A stretch of DNA of 64,000 nucleotides from Clavelina lepadiformis (taxonomy: Eukaryota; Chordata; Ascidiacea; Aplousobranchia; Clavelinidae): positions 5,086,501-5,150,500 of the forward strand of contig NC_135241.1 of assembly GCF_947623445.1 (NCBI RefSeq). The letters are read 5' to 3'. A model generated the notes under the pieces. The model was not told the origin of the DNA. It searched no databases and saw only the letters and a list, made by a program, of their open reading frames with translations. Position numbers and translations under genes: made by a program. Of the stretch, positions 1-13,036 are shown piece after piece; position 1 is the stretch's first letter, and each line of letters opens with the position of its first letter.

Positions 1-2649
1 TTTACTTTTGCCCAATACTGGACTTCCTTCTGAAATAACACGGTTTGAAGATGATTTTAATGTTGTAGAGTGTGATTGTAACCACCACTAGTATATTTCA
101 ATCTCTGTATAATAATAAAAGTTGTTAAAGCTCTGAGTATGAGTATCGTCACAATTGATGATTGTTGCAGTAAATCATCGTCACGCATGAATTGAGGTGC
201 GTAAATCGAGAGATGGGTACACAGTTGCTGCTGTTTACGTCTGGTTTCTAAGCGGTGTTACTGTAATGGCGGTCGCGTCTTTGCAATTTGTGTCGTAACT
301 CCTACTGATGAACTTCTTTTGTTATCACTAAAACTGTTGAAGTGAATGTTTAATGGACACTTGAAAGAATGGCTGTAAAGGAAACATTTGAGGTTTTACA
401 TAAACCCCGAAATGCGGTTTTTCAGTTAGTCGGTTACGCCAGTATTTTATTGGGTTACTACAAATCATGTTGTCGCAACAAAGTATGTCTCGGCTTCTTG
501 AAGCATATTTGCCTGTTAAGTTTGTGGTGTATATTTGAAGCATTATTTTATGCGAAGTCTGGGTCGTTGAAGTCAATTTCTTCTAAAAATTCTTAATTGA
601 TCATATCACGTGCTTACCAAATATAGGCTTTAAAACAACTTTTCTCCCCTTAACGGAAGTTATGGTGAAGGTTTTCAAATCGTCGAAATTATTTATACTG
701 ATCATATGGGTGCTTGCCTTCTTATTCACTGCACAAACTAACAACTCTTTACTATAAGATTGTTGCTTTCTGCTGTATTTAGAATAGGAAGCCGTTTCTC
801 TAATCCAAAATTACCGGGTTTTAAAACATTCAACGCCCAATTGCACAGTTTAGTTCATTTGCGCCAGTGACTCAGTGCACATTGCTGCCTGTTCTTTCAT
901 GGGGCATCATAAAATGCTCCCATACTAGATTTTACGGGGTAAAGCCCAAGGGCTGATCTTGTCGTGACCCTTTCTACTATTGTTAGTAGGCATGTTTATC
1001 TCGTTTTTTGATGATTTCACAGGAAAAAATTTCGGAGCCAATGTAATTCAAAGTCAGTAATTTCGCATAACCTATTCAAGCGTTAAACCTTTGATCATCG
1101 TCAAGAAATGCGTCATGCAACGATCGTACAAAGCCTTTTGTTTGCTGTCAATACGCACATGAGAAAGAAACCAAACATTGCAGTGCAATCTGTGTTTGCT
1201 CTGAAATTCGATGTTTTACATTAGAGCTACCAGCGAGCTAAAATATCTATACTTCAGTTTAATACAAGTTTACCAAGCATTATGTTACGAAGTTAGTCTG
1301 TAATTGTCTAGCTTAGTGACTGCTTAGCACAAACCGGTTTGTCTTTTCGGCCTGTGACAGCAACACGTTTTTGCACGGCGAGAGAACTTTCACAGCACAC
1401 TGTTCCAATATTACAACTTCGAGTTTTACTTGGAGGCCCATTGTATGCAATACTTGAAAGTTATTATATTACGGCACGAAAAGGGCTTTGTAACAACACA
1501 CTTCACTTACATATAACGCATGACTTGTCCATAAAAACAAATTTATGCTTTCTTTGCTGTTTTTTGTATCTACCCGTCAAAAATTTTTTGTTCTTTCAAA
1601 AGTGTGACCACAAGTACATTGATTTTCATTTTAAGGAGGCGTATGTCGGGAAAAATAAGAGTTTCAGATTTCGTTGTACTCTTACGTAGGGCTTTAAATA
1701 TCTGTTTAAACCAATCAGAGAGCAACACGGTTGGTGTTTTTTTGGCCTGGGAATTACTAGCTAGCAGTTGGCGCGTATCAAAGATTCAGATTGCGTGCAG
1801 AATGTGTATAACAATTTCCATAAAAAGTGGTGAAATTTTTGTTTTTAGGCCCGAAAATCCACTTTTAATTTTAGGTCTATGTAGTGGGAGCTAGAGAAAC
1901 GTGAGTTTTGCCATATTTCAATATGATGTAGTCTCATGCAAGCCTAGTTTACATGCAAGACTTTATCGGGCCTCATGCGGCGGTTTTCGAGTGAAAACCC
2001 AAATAAAACCTGGTAAAGACTTCCTTTTAACCTTTTGCAATTTTCGAACCGTGAAGGGCTCCTGCAACATCAAAGCATTTTTTTTATTTTGGTCCAAAAT
2101 TCATTAAGTTACGTCACCAAGTTGTTACAAGATATAGCAGAGAAGACTGTTTAACTGTTTAGCCAGAATCACTCTGGCTTGCTCGAGTTATTTTTCATAC
2201 AGCAAGATCAGTCAGAAGTTAAATGATGTGTGAACGATTATGAAAACTTAATTATATGCTTTTAATGTAATATAGCAACAAAGTAAAAGTGTGCGTGAAG
2301 ATGTCGATTTGAAATAAGTCGGCAACGTTACTTCTTTACAAAGTTTACTATAATAGCTTCATTTTTTTCTAAGTTGTCTGCGTCCATCAGCTGACATAGT
2401 GTGTGCTTTGTCAATTTTCGATATAACGGAATGGCTTGAAACCGCATCGAATAATAATGCGATTTACTAAAACCTTGCCCATAGGTACTGTATATGAAAC
2501 TTTGATGGCAATTTTTATTGCACACCTCTCAGTTGATTATACTCTGTATAATAACGAATCATACAAAAAAATAATTCATAACATAATTCAGGTTGTCGGT
2601 CCGGGTAGGTAGGTAGAGAAGACATCATCATTTTTGATACACTACACTA
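1..2649. other. No recognisable gene
   Basis: Short open frames occur on both strands, but none shows a domain, a paired splice context or a family resemblance that I can support. On the minus strand at about 1-30 an acceptor-like TTTCAG precedes a short open stretch that could be an exon of a gene lying left of the window; this is weak. A dispersed repeat copy lies at about 1648-1778. An AATAAA on the minus strand at 2519-2514 could serve the triple-LU gene that stops at 2650. Confidence 0.5.
1648..1778 (+). repeat. Dispersed repeat, copy A
   Basis: About 125 bp resembling 14150-14275. Shared landmarks in the same order are an AAAATAAGA start, a CAGATTTCGTTGTACT / CTGATTTCGTTATACT block, a CCAATCAGAG block, and a GGTGTT plus T-run followed by GCCTG. 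Identity by eye is about 70-75 percent. No terminal inverted repeat was found, so the class is unknown (possibly a SINE fragment or MITE). Confidence 0.55.
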
Positions 2650-5600
2650 CTACAGCATGTTGCTTGTGTCATCCTTCTGAAGAGCGGTTTCCTTTTTTGG
2701 TTTGTTGCAGCCGTCTTTTGAGCAACATTTCAAATTGCACTTGTATATCTGTTTTTGTTTAATTGGCGGCATTTACATCCGTTTTGTGAAGCATTAATCC
2801 TTAAAAAGTGTTTAAATAATTACCGTCATTCCTTTCGGTGGGTGCCTTTTGATATAGTCACACGTTCGGGTGGGATGTTCGCATTCCATGCGTGGCATGC
2901 AAATGTAGAATGTTTTCTTGCCTACACATACACAAATGCGTTTTTCAAACAACTTGACATTAAAAAAACTAACTTGTAATTAAGTTAAAGGACTTGAGAA
3001 TTTTCACTAATATACTTACCACGAGGTAATTTAGAGTTATCTTCCAATTCCAAGGTTGCACATTCTTCAGCCCCACGGCAATGGCGAAGTGTAACATTTC
3101 CGCTTCTACAGTTCTCTTGATAACAATTCAGCTGTTTTATGACCGGCTCAAGCAGGATGGTGGGAAGAAGCGGGAAATAAAAGTCTATAAGATAAATTGA
3201 TCAGAAGTTTATATTTACACCATATTTTGTAGGCCTACTCAGCAATAGTAAACCACTTGTCTATATTGAAAGTTGATAGGCTATATTCCTGTCGATAGCC
3301 AACGTCCAATCAGTTTTACCGTTATCTTGAGTTGCCAGCGCATCTGCTTTAGGTTCGTTGCATTTATTGTCAGAACAGCAACTGACAGAACAATGCGATA
3401 TCTGACAAAATAGACACAATTAAAGATTTTTTAGTACATGATTGTCATCATCGTGTCTGCTCAAGTATTAAGTATTCTAGTACTTGTTTTTCCGGTAGAT
3501 GACTCTTTATTTCTGCACAGTATTCAGCCTTGTTGTTGCAATTGGTTGAGGCCTCGCAGGTGTAGAAGTTTGTCTTTTCTGATAGTTAACAAGACAGTTA
3601 CTGCACATTTGTACAGATCTAACTCTACACCAATTAATTGAGATTGACTTTGCTGTAACCTTGGGATGGTCCACTTGTTAGTGAGACGACTCCACAGCGA
3701 TTTTTATTTGGTGGGCATTGGCGTAACTTTGTTTGCAAATTGGTACCAGTCTCATAGCAGGTTAGGCCGTTCTCTAGGATATTGGGCACTGCTTCTGGAT
3801 ACAACATATAGGTATTTGTTTAATGGTGAGGTTTTAAAGTGAAAAGTACTTTTTTAACGCTTAATTCAATATTTTGTTGTTGTAAAGATTTAATATTTTA
3901 CCTGCTATGTCCAACTTCATGAGTGTCACATATGTATATGCAAAGTACGAAAGCGTGGGTGAACTCGTCTCGAAAACTTGCTTGTTACAAAGATTGGTTT
4001 TACAGCACGTTAGAGAACAATCAACGATCTACAAATGAGTTATAATAAGTACAATTAAACTTTTTAAACTAAACAGTTGAAAAGCCATCTTTTGAGCCAT
4101 TGGATAGGGCGCAAACAAATACGAGAATATAGATTGCAGCAGTTAGCAGATGGAAACTTTGACGGAGATGGACTTTCCCCTTACTTTTGGTGCTAACATA
4201 CATTTATTCATATTTGTAGTATAATTCAATTGTGTGCCCAATCTTCTACTATAAATGAAAATCGGTTCGTCTTACGTGCACTCTGGTCACAGATTTTTTA
4301 AAAATCTGACAAAGAGCTTTGGGATTGGCGCAAGCAGTGCTAGAGAAACAATTATACATCTTCACATGCGTCAAATCGAGTCCTTAAAAGTAAATAAAAT
4401 TTAAACGAACAATATCTTTGGCAATTTTAATACTTTTTATTAAACTACAGTATATAGTTCAGGAAGCAGAACGCAGAATATTGGATCTTTCGTAGCAGTA
4501 TGGCAAATATTTTTATTTGCATAAAGGAGATTGTTTTACCATGTGTTATTGAAATTGTAGCAATATAGAATTTTGCAAATATTAAAAGAACGCGACCCAG
4601 TCTGTAGTATAGTAATTTTTTAAGTGGTTCTTACCGTTTGTCTGGTCTATTCCCAGCGCGATGGTGCCGCATTCCCAATTCGACGGACATTTTTTGCTCG
4701 ACAAAACGTTATCCTCCCCAAGGTAACAAGTTAAAGAAGCATCATCGTCCGCTGGAAACGTCTCTATTTTATTTGCTGACGTAATGGTGCGAGATGGTGG
4801 TTGATCGCCATTTAGGTATTCTGCGTACAAGTTAAGCATTTTAACGTGAAGCAAATCTGAGAATAGAGTTATACGTTGTACGATAAACTTTGTTAAAATA
4901 TAATTGAAATTACGTAGTTTCAGGGCATTTCAGAGTTTGAAAACACAAGTATAATTGTAAAGAATTACACTTAAACAACACCTTGTATGGAGTCCAAAAC
5001 GCTTCTGTCCCAAGACGTCAACTCATTCTTAGCAGAGAGCTCATCTGTGTGAGAAGGTTTGTTGCAGTCTTCCTGAACGCAACATCTTATCGAACATCGC
5101 GTTATCTGAAACAATTGCGACAAAAACTGAAAAACTTGGACCAAACTCTCCACAATCTTGTAAGCCAGTGACAGTGATACACGTTTTCGATTAGTGCAGT
5201 TGATTGTGTGGTTACTGTGAGTTGATACGAGGTTCAATTCTGCAGTTTTAAAATCCTTGGTAACATTCAACCTCTACTAGATTATCGCATAAAACAAAAG
5301 TTGCATAAATGCCCACGTACATGGATTTGTGGTGGTACATGCTTCTTTATCTGTTCACAAATTTGTGCAGGGCTATTACATTGTTGGGATGTCGCACACC
5401 CGTAAAGATGAACGTCATCTGCAGAAAAAAGTTAGGATTGAATCGTAGACGCGACAGATAGTTTAACCAATTAACTACGAAAATCTTTGGCTAACGTGAT
5501 TGCACGACCAGGTCAACCGTTATGCATCTGTCCATCATAGGGCTGCAGGAATGCGGTGTAATTGTTCTGTTTGAGTTGAGTCTGTAGCATTGTAAACTGT

Positions 5601-5928
5601 TTTCTGCATATATGACAATATATAGGAGTTTCGATGTTATACAATTAAAATATTTTATGATTGTGCCATACCTTGTATGTATATATAATTCACAGAACTT
5701 TCAATATTTTCTGTTTCTAACATTAGGAAAATATTATTCTAATAATATTATGATATATTATAATATTATCATTTGAATGTGAGAAAAAAGGCGTTGGAAA
5801 TATTTACCATGTACTACAGCCGATGACATGTATCGTATTTTCTCAAAGATATTAGGTGACACAGCACTTGCATTTTTCTTGAAACATTGCAGCGCAATCA
5901 GCACAACCAGTAACTGTAACCTTATCAT
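2650..5928 (-). CDS. Secreted protein with three tandem LU (Ly6/uPAR) domains
   Basis: Predicted 403-residue protein from ten exons: 5928-5808, 5603-5496, 5418-5321, 5105-4982, 4856-4635, 3578-3484, 3401-3320, 3184-3020, 2921-2824, 2748-2650. All phases agree. Exon 1 encodes MIRLQLLVVLIAL, a signal peptide. Each LU domain is then built from three exons with phases 1, 1 and 0: one with a Cys-Tyr start, one with the Y-x-C and C-N core, and one with the hallmark C-x3-CC-x4-CN (RCCVQEDCN, SCCSDNKCN, KCCSKDGCN). The domains span about residues 42-150, 151-283 and 284-403, with 10, 10 and 11 cysteines. There is no hydrophobic tail, so no GPI signal is seen and secretion is likely. The three-domain plan recalls uPAR, but no orthology is claimed. 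The LU1 and LU2 end exons run into a stop soon after their donors, so shorter isoforms or separate genes are the alternative reading. Confidence 0.72.
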
Positions 5929-8125
5929 GCTGTCCTTGTAAGGTACTTCTGCAGTTCTCTGACCGAAAAAAAGATATTCATATTATCCTTGTCATATGCG
6001 CAATTGTCGCTGTGGCTTACCTGCAACTATACTTATTTTGTTCGAAGTGTCTATAACTTTTCAGTTGTCATCAATTTAACTTTAACTTAAAATGTTAACT
6101 GCAGTAGAATTAGTTAACACAAGGTATGGAAGACCATAGGCTACAACCAAGAGTCGCTTTAATTGCTGTTTGTGCAGCTTTTTATACCTTAGTAATTCTG
6201 TGCCAACTCGCTACTTTGGAAAAGAACCTTATTAATCAAGATTGAATAGCGCCATTCAAAGTTTAAAATTGTCTGAAATTTAAATACAATGCTTGCTGTA
6301 ATTTAGAACGTGCATAAAATTGTATAGAAAAGAGCTAATCTACTTCTTTATACGGTTTGGTAAACAGTTTGTTTTGAATAATCAGATCTACATAGGCTTA
6401 TTTTTGCAAAAGCGCAGCAGAATTTTAGAGGAACTTCCTTGTTTCAAAAGTTTGACATAATACCTCTGAATCCCAACTCAATGAGTCCATTGTTTTTATT
6501 CATATCACGCATCCAATTCTTCTGTTATGTGCGTAAACAGAATTAGCAAATGTGTATTTGACTTTATTCATAAAATGCAGATAGCATATTTGCTCGTTTA
6601 AACATTAATACATAAACGTATCTTAGGTAAGCTTTACAGGTGTTTTAGTTAAATGCAGTTACGTCAATACATTGAACAGCGCAAAACTTCAGCTGGACTT
6701 ACACAGAATTTAGTGAATATATGACAATAACTTATGCTCTGATTGGGCAAACAAACAGTACAACAAAGACATGAAGTGTTTTATACGCTATACAGCCGAC
6801 AATTTATCATATTTCGATATACAATAAAAGAAGTTGTATACAAATAAAATACAAACAGTTAAAACAGACAACTGGCAAGCTACGATTTCTTTGTTCTAGT
6901 TCTGTTACTAACATTGTAACGTGTGAGAGAAACTTGAGAAATGTAGCTTCAATATCAGCAAGAGCTTGGATTTTTTTTAAACGTACAAATGCATTGAAAA
7001 ATATTTCACTATAATAATCATAGCACAAGTATCTGCTTAGTAAATTACGAATGTTATACCAGCATGACACTCTTTTTTACAGCACTCAAATAGTTGAAGG
7101 TTTGAGTCATGAGCACAGTCCATGTGTTTATTGCCAATTCGACGCTCCCTATCTGGCAATGACTTTATCTAAACATTTGTTTATTCTTTGAAAAGTCTTA
7201 ATATTTGACATAATTCGCTGTTCTCAAATTTTAAACTTTGCTGAAATATAGTTTAGTGTGGTAAAGCATGTTATTGTTCGGTATACGTGAGCAACAAGCA
7301 GCTATGGAGAATTTCAAAAAAGCGTTTGTAGAACAACAAGTTATTTTATTCTTTTTCTTTTAAACGTTATGAGAATTTTATTTGATTCAATATCACGTTG
7401 TTGAGTATTTTTACGAATACAAATTGAATTGTAATCAACCCATGGAGTTCTGCGGAGTTCTGGCCGCCCAAGTGCCCTGCAAAGGCAATTTATTTCTCCA
7501 TGTAAACCACTTCCAATTGGAACCGACGTAAATGCTCACAAACTGATTTTATTTCAAATCAAAAGCTGATCTGCCAGCACCTAAATCCAACTGACCTCCT
7601 AATACAAATGACATCACCTCATCTTTTATTGCTTGCGTATGTTTTATTTAATATTATTGCAATTTCAGAGGCTGCTTTTTATCAAAAAATACATTTCAAG
7701 TCATCTTGTATCAAACACATTGCCTGCTGTGTAGGCCCCATAGGCTGCAAATGCTTTGAATAACTGAGGCTTTGCACAATCACAAAAACAATATAGGCTA
7801 TATACTTGGGATACGAAAACAACATCTCAGCATCTTGGTGTGTAACTTTTGAAGGGCCACCACGCATTTACGTTACAAAACACTGTACAGCAGATAAGGA
7901 GTATATATACATATAATGTATATGAAATAGTTTTACTTTCCATCATAGAATCAAATAAATCATTCCGCCCACTCAATATAAAAGCGAAAACGTGCAGACA
8001 GTAAACGATCCGAATACAACAAACAGACAATTATACCCTATATAAGTCTTAGCAAATTACAAGCAATAGAGCAAATATATATATATAGGGTTTACTTCGG
8101 GTTTTATTAAAACAATTTGTCGCGT
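5929..8125. other. Intergenic, no gene recognised
   Basis: This lies between the start of the triple-LU gene and the end of the TRIM-NHL gene. It contains short AT-rich palindromic sequence just right of the LU donor (about 5725-5775, ATATTATAATATTAT-type) and (TA)n near 8073-8085. Open frames of 60-90 codons on the minus strand at 6807-8030 show no domain or splice support. Confidence 0.5.
8103..8108 (-). terminator. Poly(A) signal of the TRIM-NHL gene
   Basis: AATAAA on the minus strand, 18 bp beyond the predicted stop codon at 8128-8126. It would give a very short 3' UTR, plausible for a compact genome. Confidence 0.45.
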
Positions 8126-11100
8126 TTATATTTCGTTCAGAACTTTGAAAAATTTTATACATTTATTACCGGTGTCCACCACCACCAAAGATTTCTGATG
8201 AGTTAACGACAACCCTTGCGGCCCGTATAGCGGCTCTTCGTCGGTATTTACGTAAGAGAGAAATGACCCCTGACGGCTGTCAAATATCTTAATGAAAGAA
8301 TAGAAAAAATGTTAGCATAGATTAAATAAAGAGTAACTAAATTTTAAAAATACAGCTTTCGCTATTAATGAAGCATTTTGCGAAAGACATAGATCTGAGT
8401 CGGCTCGACTTCTTTAGCAAGTGCTTTAGTGCTTGCTAGTTCTAATGTTAACAAAGTTGCTACAATAACGCGATTTAAAGGCTTTCACCTGCAGCCTGCT
8501 GTTTCCCCAGTCGGCCACTATCACCAAACCTCTGCTGTCTATTGCAATGCCCGTTGGTCCGTTGAACTGACCACAGCCTTCGCCTTGAGAACCAAACGAC
8601 CTGAGAAAGGTTCCCGACGACGAGAATACCTTATAGAATAACAACTACCTTTGAAGGTAATCCTTACATTTGCGCTGAGAAATGGAAAAAGAGAATTTCG
8701 ACTTTTTCCAAACAAAGGTTTAGAAGCAAGAAACAAGGGCAGCGGTATAGAAAAACTATATAAACAAACGGAAATTCGAATATAAAAATGTGGAAAACCT
8801 TGTACTTATACGCTAACCTTTATGCAATGATTGTAGAAGTCAGTGATGTAAATGTCGTTGTTCTGATCGACGACAGCATAATGAGGCCCAGCGAGTTGTG
8901 ATGAACCTGTGCCTCGGCTTCCAAACTTTGTTACAAGCCTTCCGTTAAGTTGAAACAGAAACACTTTGCACTGTTTGTTGTCTATCACTATAAGATGGTT
9001 GTTGCGATTGACGCAGACACCTGTAGAAATATAAGTGCTTAGTAAATTAACAGGTTATATTTTAGGTTATTTTCTAATTATTTAGTAAAATTGACTTCAA
9101 AACTAGAGCCTACAGGATTGAATTAAAAATTAACCAAGTAAGTAAAATATAAACTGCAAGCCATTTGTAAAATGGCTAACCTCTTGGACCTTGTAATTTA
9201 CCACTTCCAATCCTAGAACGAAACTTGCCGTCTGGTGAAAACAAATTCACTACCTTATTGTCGTAATCTGAAACCGCAAGATCTCCAGAGGGCAAAGTTG
9301 TAATTCCTGTTGGTCTACAAACGTCTCCAACACCACGCCCTTAAATTATAAAGATATATAAGAACAAAAGGCTATGTTTTTGTATCTTCCTGTTATGCTT
9401 CAATGGCATAACATTAGCAGACATGCTGTGTATAAACTTTATCTATTGGCGAATGTCGTTTAGTAAAGTCGTCACAACCCTAGCTTAATCAAATGGCCAA
9501 TTGTCAAGAAGATTTTGAAATACCTTTTTGCCCAAAACGACTGACAAATTTAATTGTCATGTCTTTATTTTCATTAACCAGAAACACTTGCACACATTGC
9601 TTGTTGGTGTCTGTAACGTACACTTTTCCATTCTCATGTGTGGCGACATCTTGTGGATTTGTGAATTCCCCTTTAGTTTTTCCTGTTTTTCCCATAGATG
9701 ACAGCATGTCTGTCTCTATCGGATTTATTATTCGTCCAGTGCTAAAACAATTTACAATTAAAATTATGTGGAAAATAAATATTAATTGTCATCTTGCTAA
9801 GTTTTATAGGGTTTTAAATACCATTGCCTATATGGACCTTTCAGAACATTGCTCGTTTTGGAAATTTGACAAACCTTTTTGGTCTCCGTATAATTTTTTT
9901 ATGTCTTGCCTCGTTTCGCGTGCCTGTTTTTGTTGTTTTAAACTTCTGATTCCGATTTTCTTTTGCTGGAGGTTTGGAAAAAGCTTCAACTATGCAAGGA
10001 GCTTTTAGAACTGGCTGTCCATGTATTTTTACAGACAAACTGTATTTTCCAGGAAAATGAGGTACAAATATAATTTCATAGGAACCATTAATGTTGGTTT
10101 TTATCTAGAAACAAGCACAACATAAACTTTTATACAATCAAGAAACTAATGAAAGCAACAGGAATTAAGAAACTAACTTTGCAGATGGTTGTTGGCTTCG
10201 TGCGTATGTTTTCCCTTTGAGATTCTTGAATTAAGTTTTTCTGATTGCTAAACATTCCGTTCCCATTTTCCTCTGCATTCCTGCTTACAGTATTCAAAGA
10301 AGTTGCATCCCTGTGTTTATGGTCGCTTTCGTCACAGTATTCTGCAGACGCCGTCACGTCCACCAGACCGCTGCTTTCTACAACGTCACTGAAGTCTTTC
10401 GTCGTCAGAAAAAGGCGAGTTTCTTCTCCAACAATGCAACTTGCGCTATTCTGGAGACACTCGCCGTTGACCTTGCTCTTTTCTGCCAACGCGTGGTGAG
10501 TTTTTGTGGTGCCGACTTTGCATGTTTGAATGACGTTCAAAAGCCTTTCAAAATCGTCAGACTTTTTCCACTCAAAGTAACAATTTCCGTTAGGCAAACC
10601 AAACTTTTCTGTAAAAAATAACCCTGCGGTAATAGAGTCTGTGTCTGGGATCCCGCTGCATTCGAGTTTCTTCTCGTAATTTGCAGTTTTGTTTGGTTGT
10701 GCCCGTCCGTAAGCGTAAATACTGTCTAAACGTGACGTCATATGTTTATGTAAAAAGTAATCCTTTACATGATTGTATGCATGATTTGATTTGAGCTGGT
10801 AAAAGCTGTCATCTGTTAGAGTCACGTCACCGCTATCGGAGTTTTTAGCAATTGAGCTCAAATTCTGTGCAACAAACTGACATGCCGAATCCATATTTCT
10901 TATGTAGCAAGAGAGTTCGTTTTTCTGTCGAGTTAGCAGTTTTGCTTTTTCAGTGAAGCGCTCGGTAATTTCTTTCAAGGATTCTTCTTTTCGCCAATAC
11001 AAAGCTTCTTCTAAAACTTTAAAAGCTTTGCTTAAGTTTTGCTCCGCAAAATCTCTGTTTAAATCCAATTTAGTTATAGTTTCTTCGATATTGTGAAGCC

Positions 11101-13036
11101 ATTTTTCAAGGACACCACGGCGATCTTTGAGTTTATCAGTCTGTGTTAGAACATCAATATCGATGAGGATTGTTATTTTGCCTTGAAGTAAAAACATTTT
11201 ATCAACTATCATTAAACTTATACAAACATATTTTAAATTTACAAATACCTGGGTGAGGAGAGACTCCTTACTCCTGCCGGCTACAACGTCCAGGGAAACG
11301 ACTGACGACGGATGATGTTTGTGTCTCAGCTCCAAGCACTTTTCACAAAGCAGAGTCTCACACATATCGCAAAAGCACGTAATACGCTCTTCTTCGTGTT
11401 GATTGCACCTCATCATTTGATGATCGGATGAGTTTCCGTCGTCATTGTCGTCATCACCGCCGTTTGTTTGATCATTGTTGTTGTCTACAGGATGGCCGAC
11501 TTGTAACTGTGATGAGTTGTCCATGAACTCCATGAAACCTAAGCTTTCGTTTTCCTCATTTTGGTTTAGATCCATGTTATGATAAGTTTCCATTAACCTG
11601 AAACCGTTTTTGGTTATGAATTTATCATGTAATGAAGCTTCAATTATTACACATGCAAGGCTTGAACCTTTTTTTAACCTGTATATAAGGAAGCTGCACT
11701 TTAACTCTGCTACTCCTTCTTCGGGGAGGATGTAATGGCTGTAACACTCAGAACAAGTTATCCCCAAACTATGCGGTGGAACGGACGAACCTAAGCAACT
11801 TTCACAGAATGTGTGGAAGCAGGGCAGTATCTACAAAGTCAAAAATAGCCTTTCATGTAATAATATTTACAGCCTAATCTTTGGCCGTTTTCCTATCCTT
11901 TTTCATCTGCCGTTTTTTGTTTGGCTTTATATTGCAAAATACTTTACAGCACTTGCTTGTGTTCCTAACAACCTAGTTAAAGACAACTTATAGTAATGAC
12001 GCCTGTTTGTAGCCGATAGCCTTAAGTAAAGTCAGCAACGAAACATCTGACTACGTGACAATCTTAACTATATTTATTAGTTATAATTGCTGAGCAATAG
12101 GCTGTAGCGGACTATACACCGACACCTTCTCTTATACGTCATAAGTAACTATTCAAACACAATATTGGATATTGTATTTGCAGAAACCCTTGTGCCATCG
12201 CGCCATTATGCCAACGCAAACTGCCGTAAGACGGCTAAGTAAAGATGCACTTGTGTGCATTGCAAGAGCTGCTGACGACGTCATTTGTGTAGTGCTGATG
12301 TGATAATGAAAACAGCTTTGCATTCCACGACTTGCTTAAATTGCAACCACTAGGGTACATGTGTAACAGTGCCTGTTCTTGCAGCAAGTGTGATTTATAG
12401 TAAATGATTTATTTAGACGATTTGAAATTACTTACAGCACTTATATGATAACCTACCATCAGGCTTTATCTTGCACTCTTTGGTAGCAATAGGATTGTTT
12501 TATTACATTCTACTCAGAAAACATGTTAAGTATTTAAATTTAACATGTCTTACATTTTGGCATATATAATAAGGCTCTACCCATCCACAACAAACATTTC
12601 GCTTTGCATTGAATTGAAATCATTTTCATAAAAACAGAAAGATGAACACCTTCGCAAGATTGCGTAATCTCACATCTTTTTTTGGTCACGTGTTATGTGT
12701 CGAGTCACCACGGAACCATTGTATTCAATAAAAGCTAAAGTTATTTTACTCCGCAGTATACAGTATCCGCCGTAGTCTATAAGTAGGTAAGAAGCCAAAT
12801 CATTTCACAAAGCTGTTTAGTCTTACTGTTCCGGACTAAAACGTTTTCACATCAAAAATTGCAAGAAGATCAAAGGATCAAACTCTTACTAACTTAACAA
12901 CAAACTGAAATAATCCAAAACTATTCAAATCGGTATCTGTGCTTACCTTCGGTTTCGTGTAGAGTTGCTCACATAAGTTACATGTTAGAAGAAGCTGACT
13001 GATTTGTCCAATATTCATTGTGTCGTAATTATTCAT
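8126..13036 (-). CDS. TRIM-NHL protein, TRIM2/TRIM3-like E3 ubiquitin ligase
   Basis: Ten exons, all phase-compatible, give about 888 residues: 13036-12947, 11830-11679, 11597-11249, 11140-10178, 10104-9875, 9741-9524, 9339-9181, 9020-8818, 8629-8489, 8287-8126. The RING finger is split across exons 1-2 (TCNLC, then [11 protein letters not shown] and TCSEC; residues about 19-60). A single B-box ([16 protein letters not shown]) starts near 145, after an Asp/Asn-rich linker. A coiled coil covers about 200-300, and a filamin-type domain about 425-560 ([14 protein letters not shown] to [19 protein letters not shown]). Six NHL-type repeats follow ([64 protein letters not shown] and others), ending in [14 protein letters not shown]. 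One B-box plus filamin plus NHL fits TRIM2/3 better than TRIM71. Ubiquitin ligase activity is inferred from the intact RING. The introns at 11678-11598 (81 nt) and 11248-11141 (108 nt) keep frame and lack stops. Confidence 0.85.

Noticed and set aside
369..596. 75-codon plus-strand frame with hydrophobic stretches
   Set aside because: No splice context, no family resemblance, and an overlapping frame of similar length on the other strand; likely chance.
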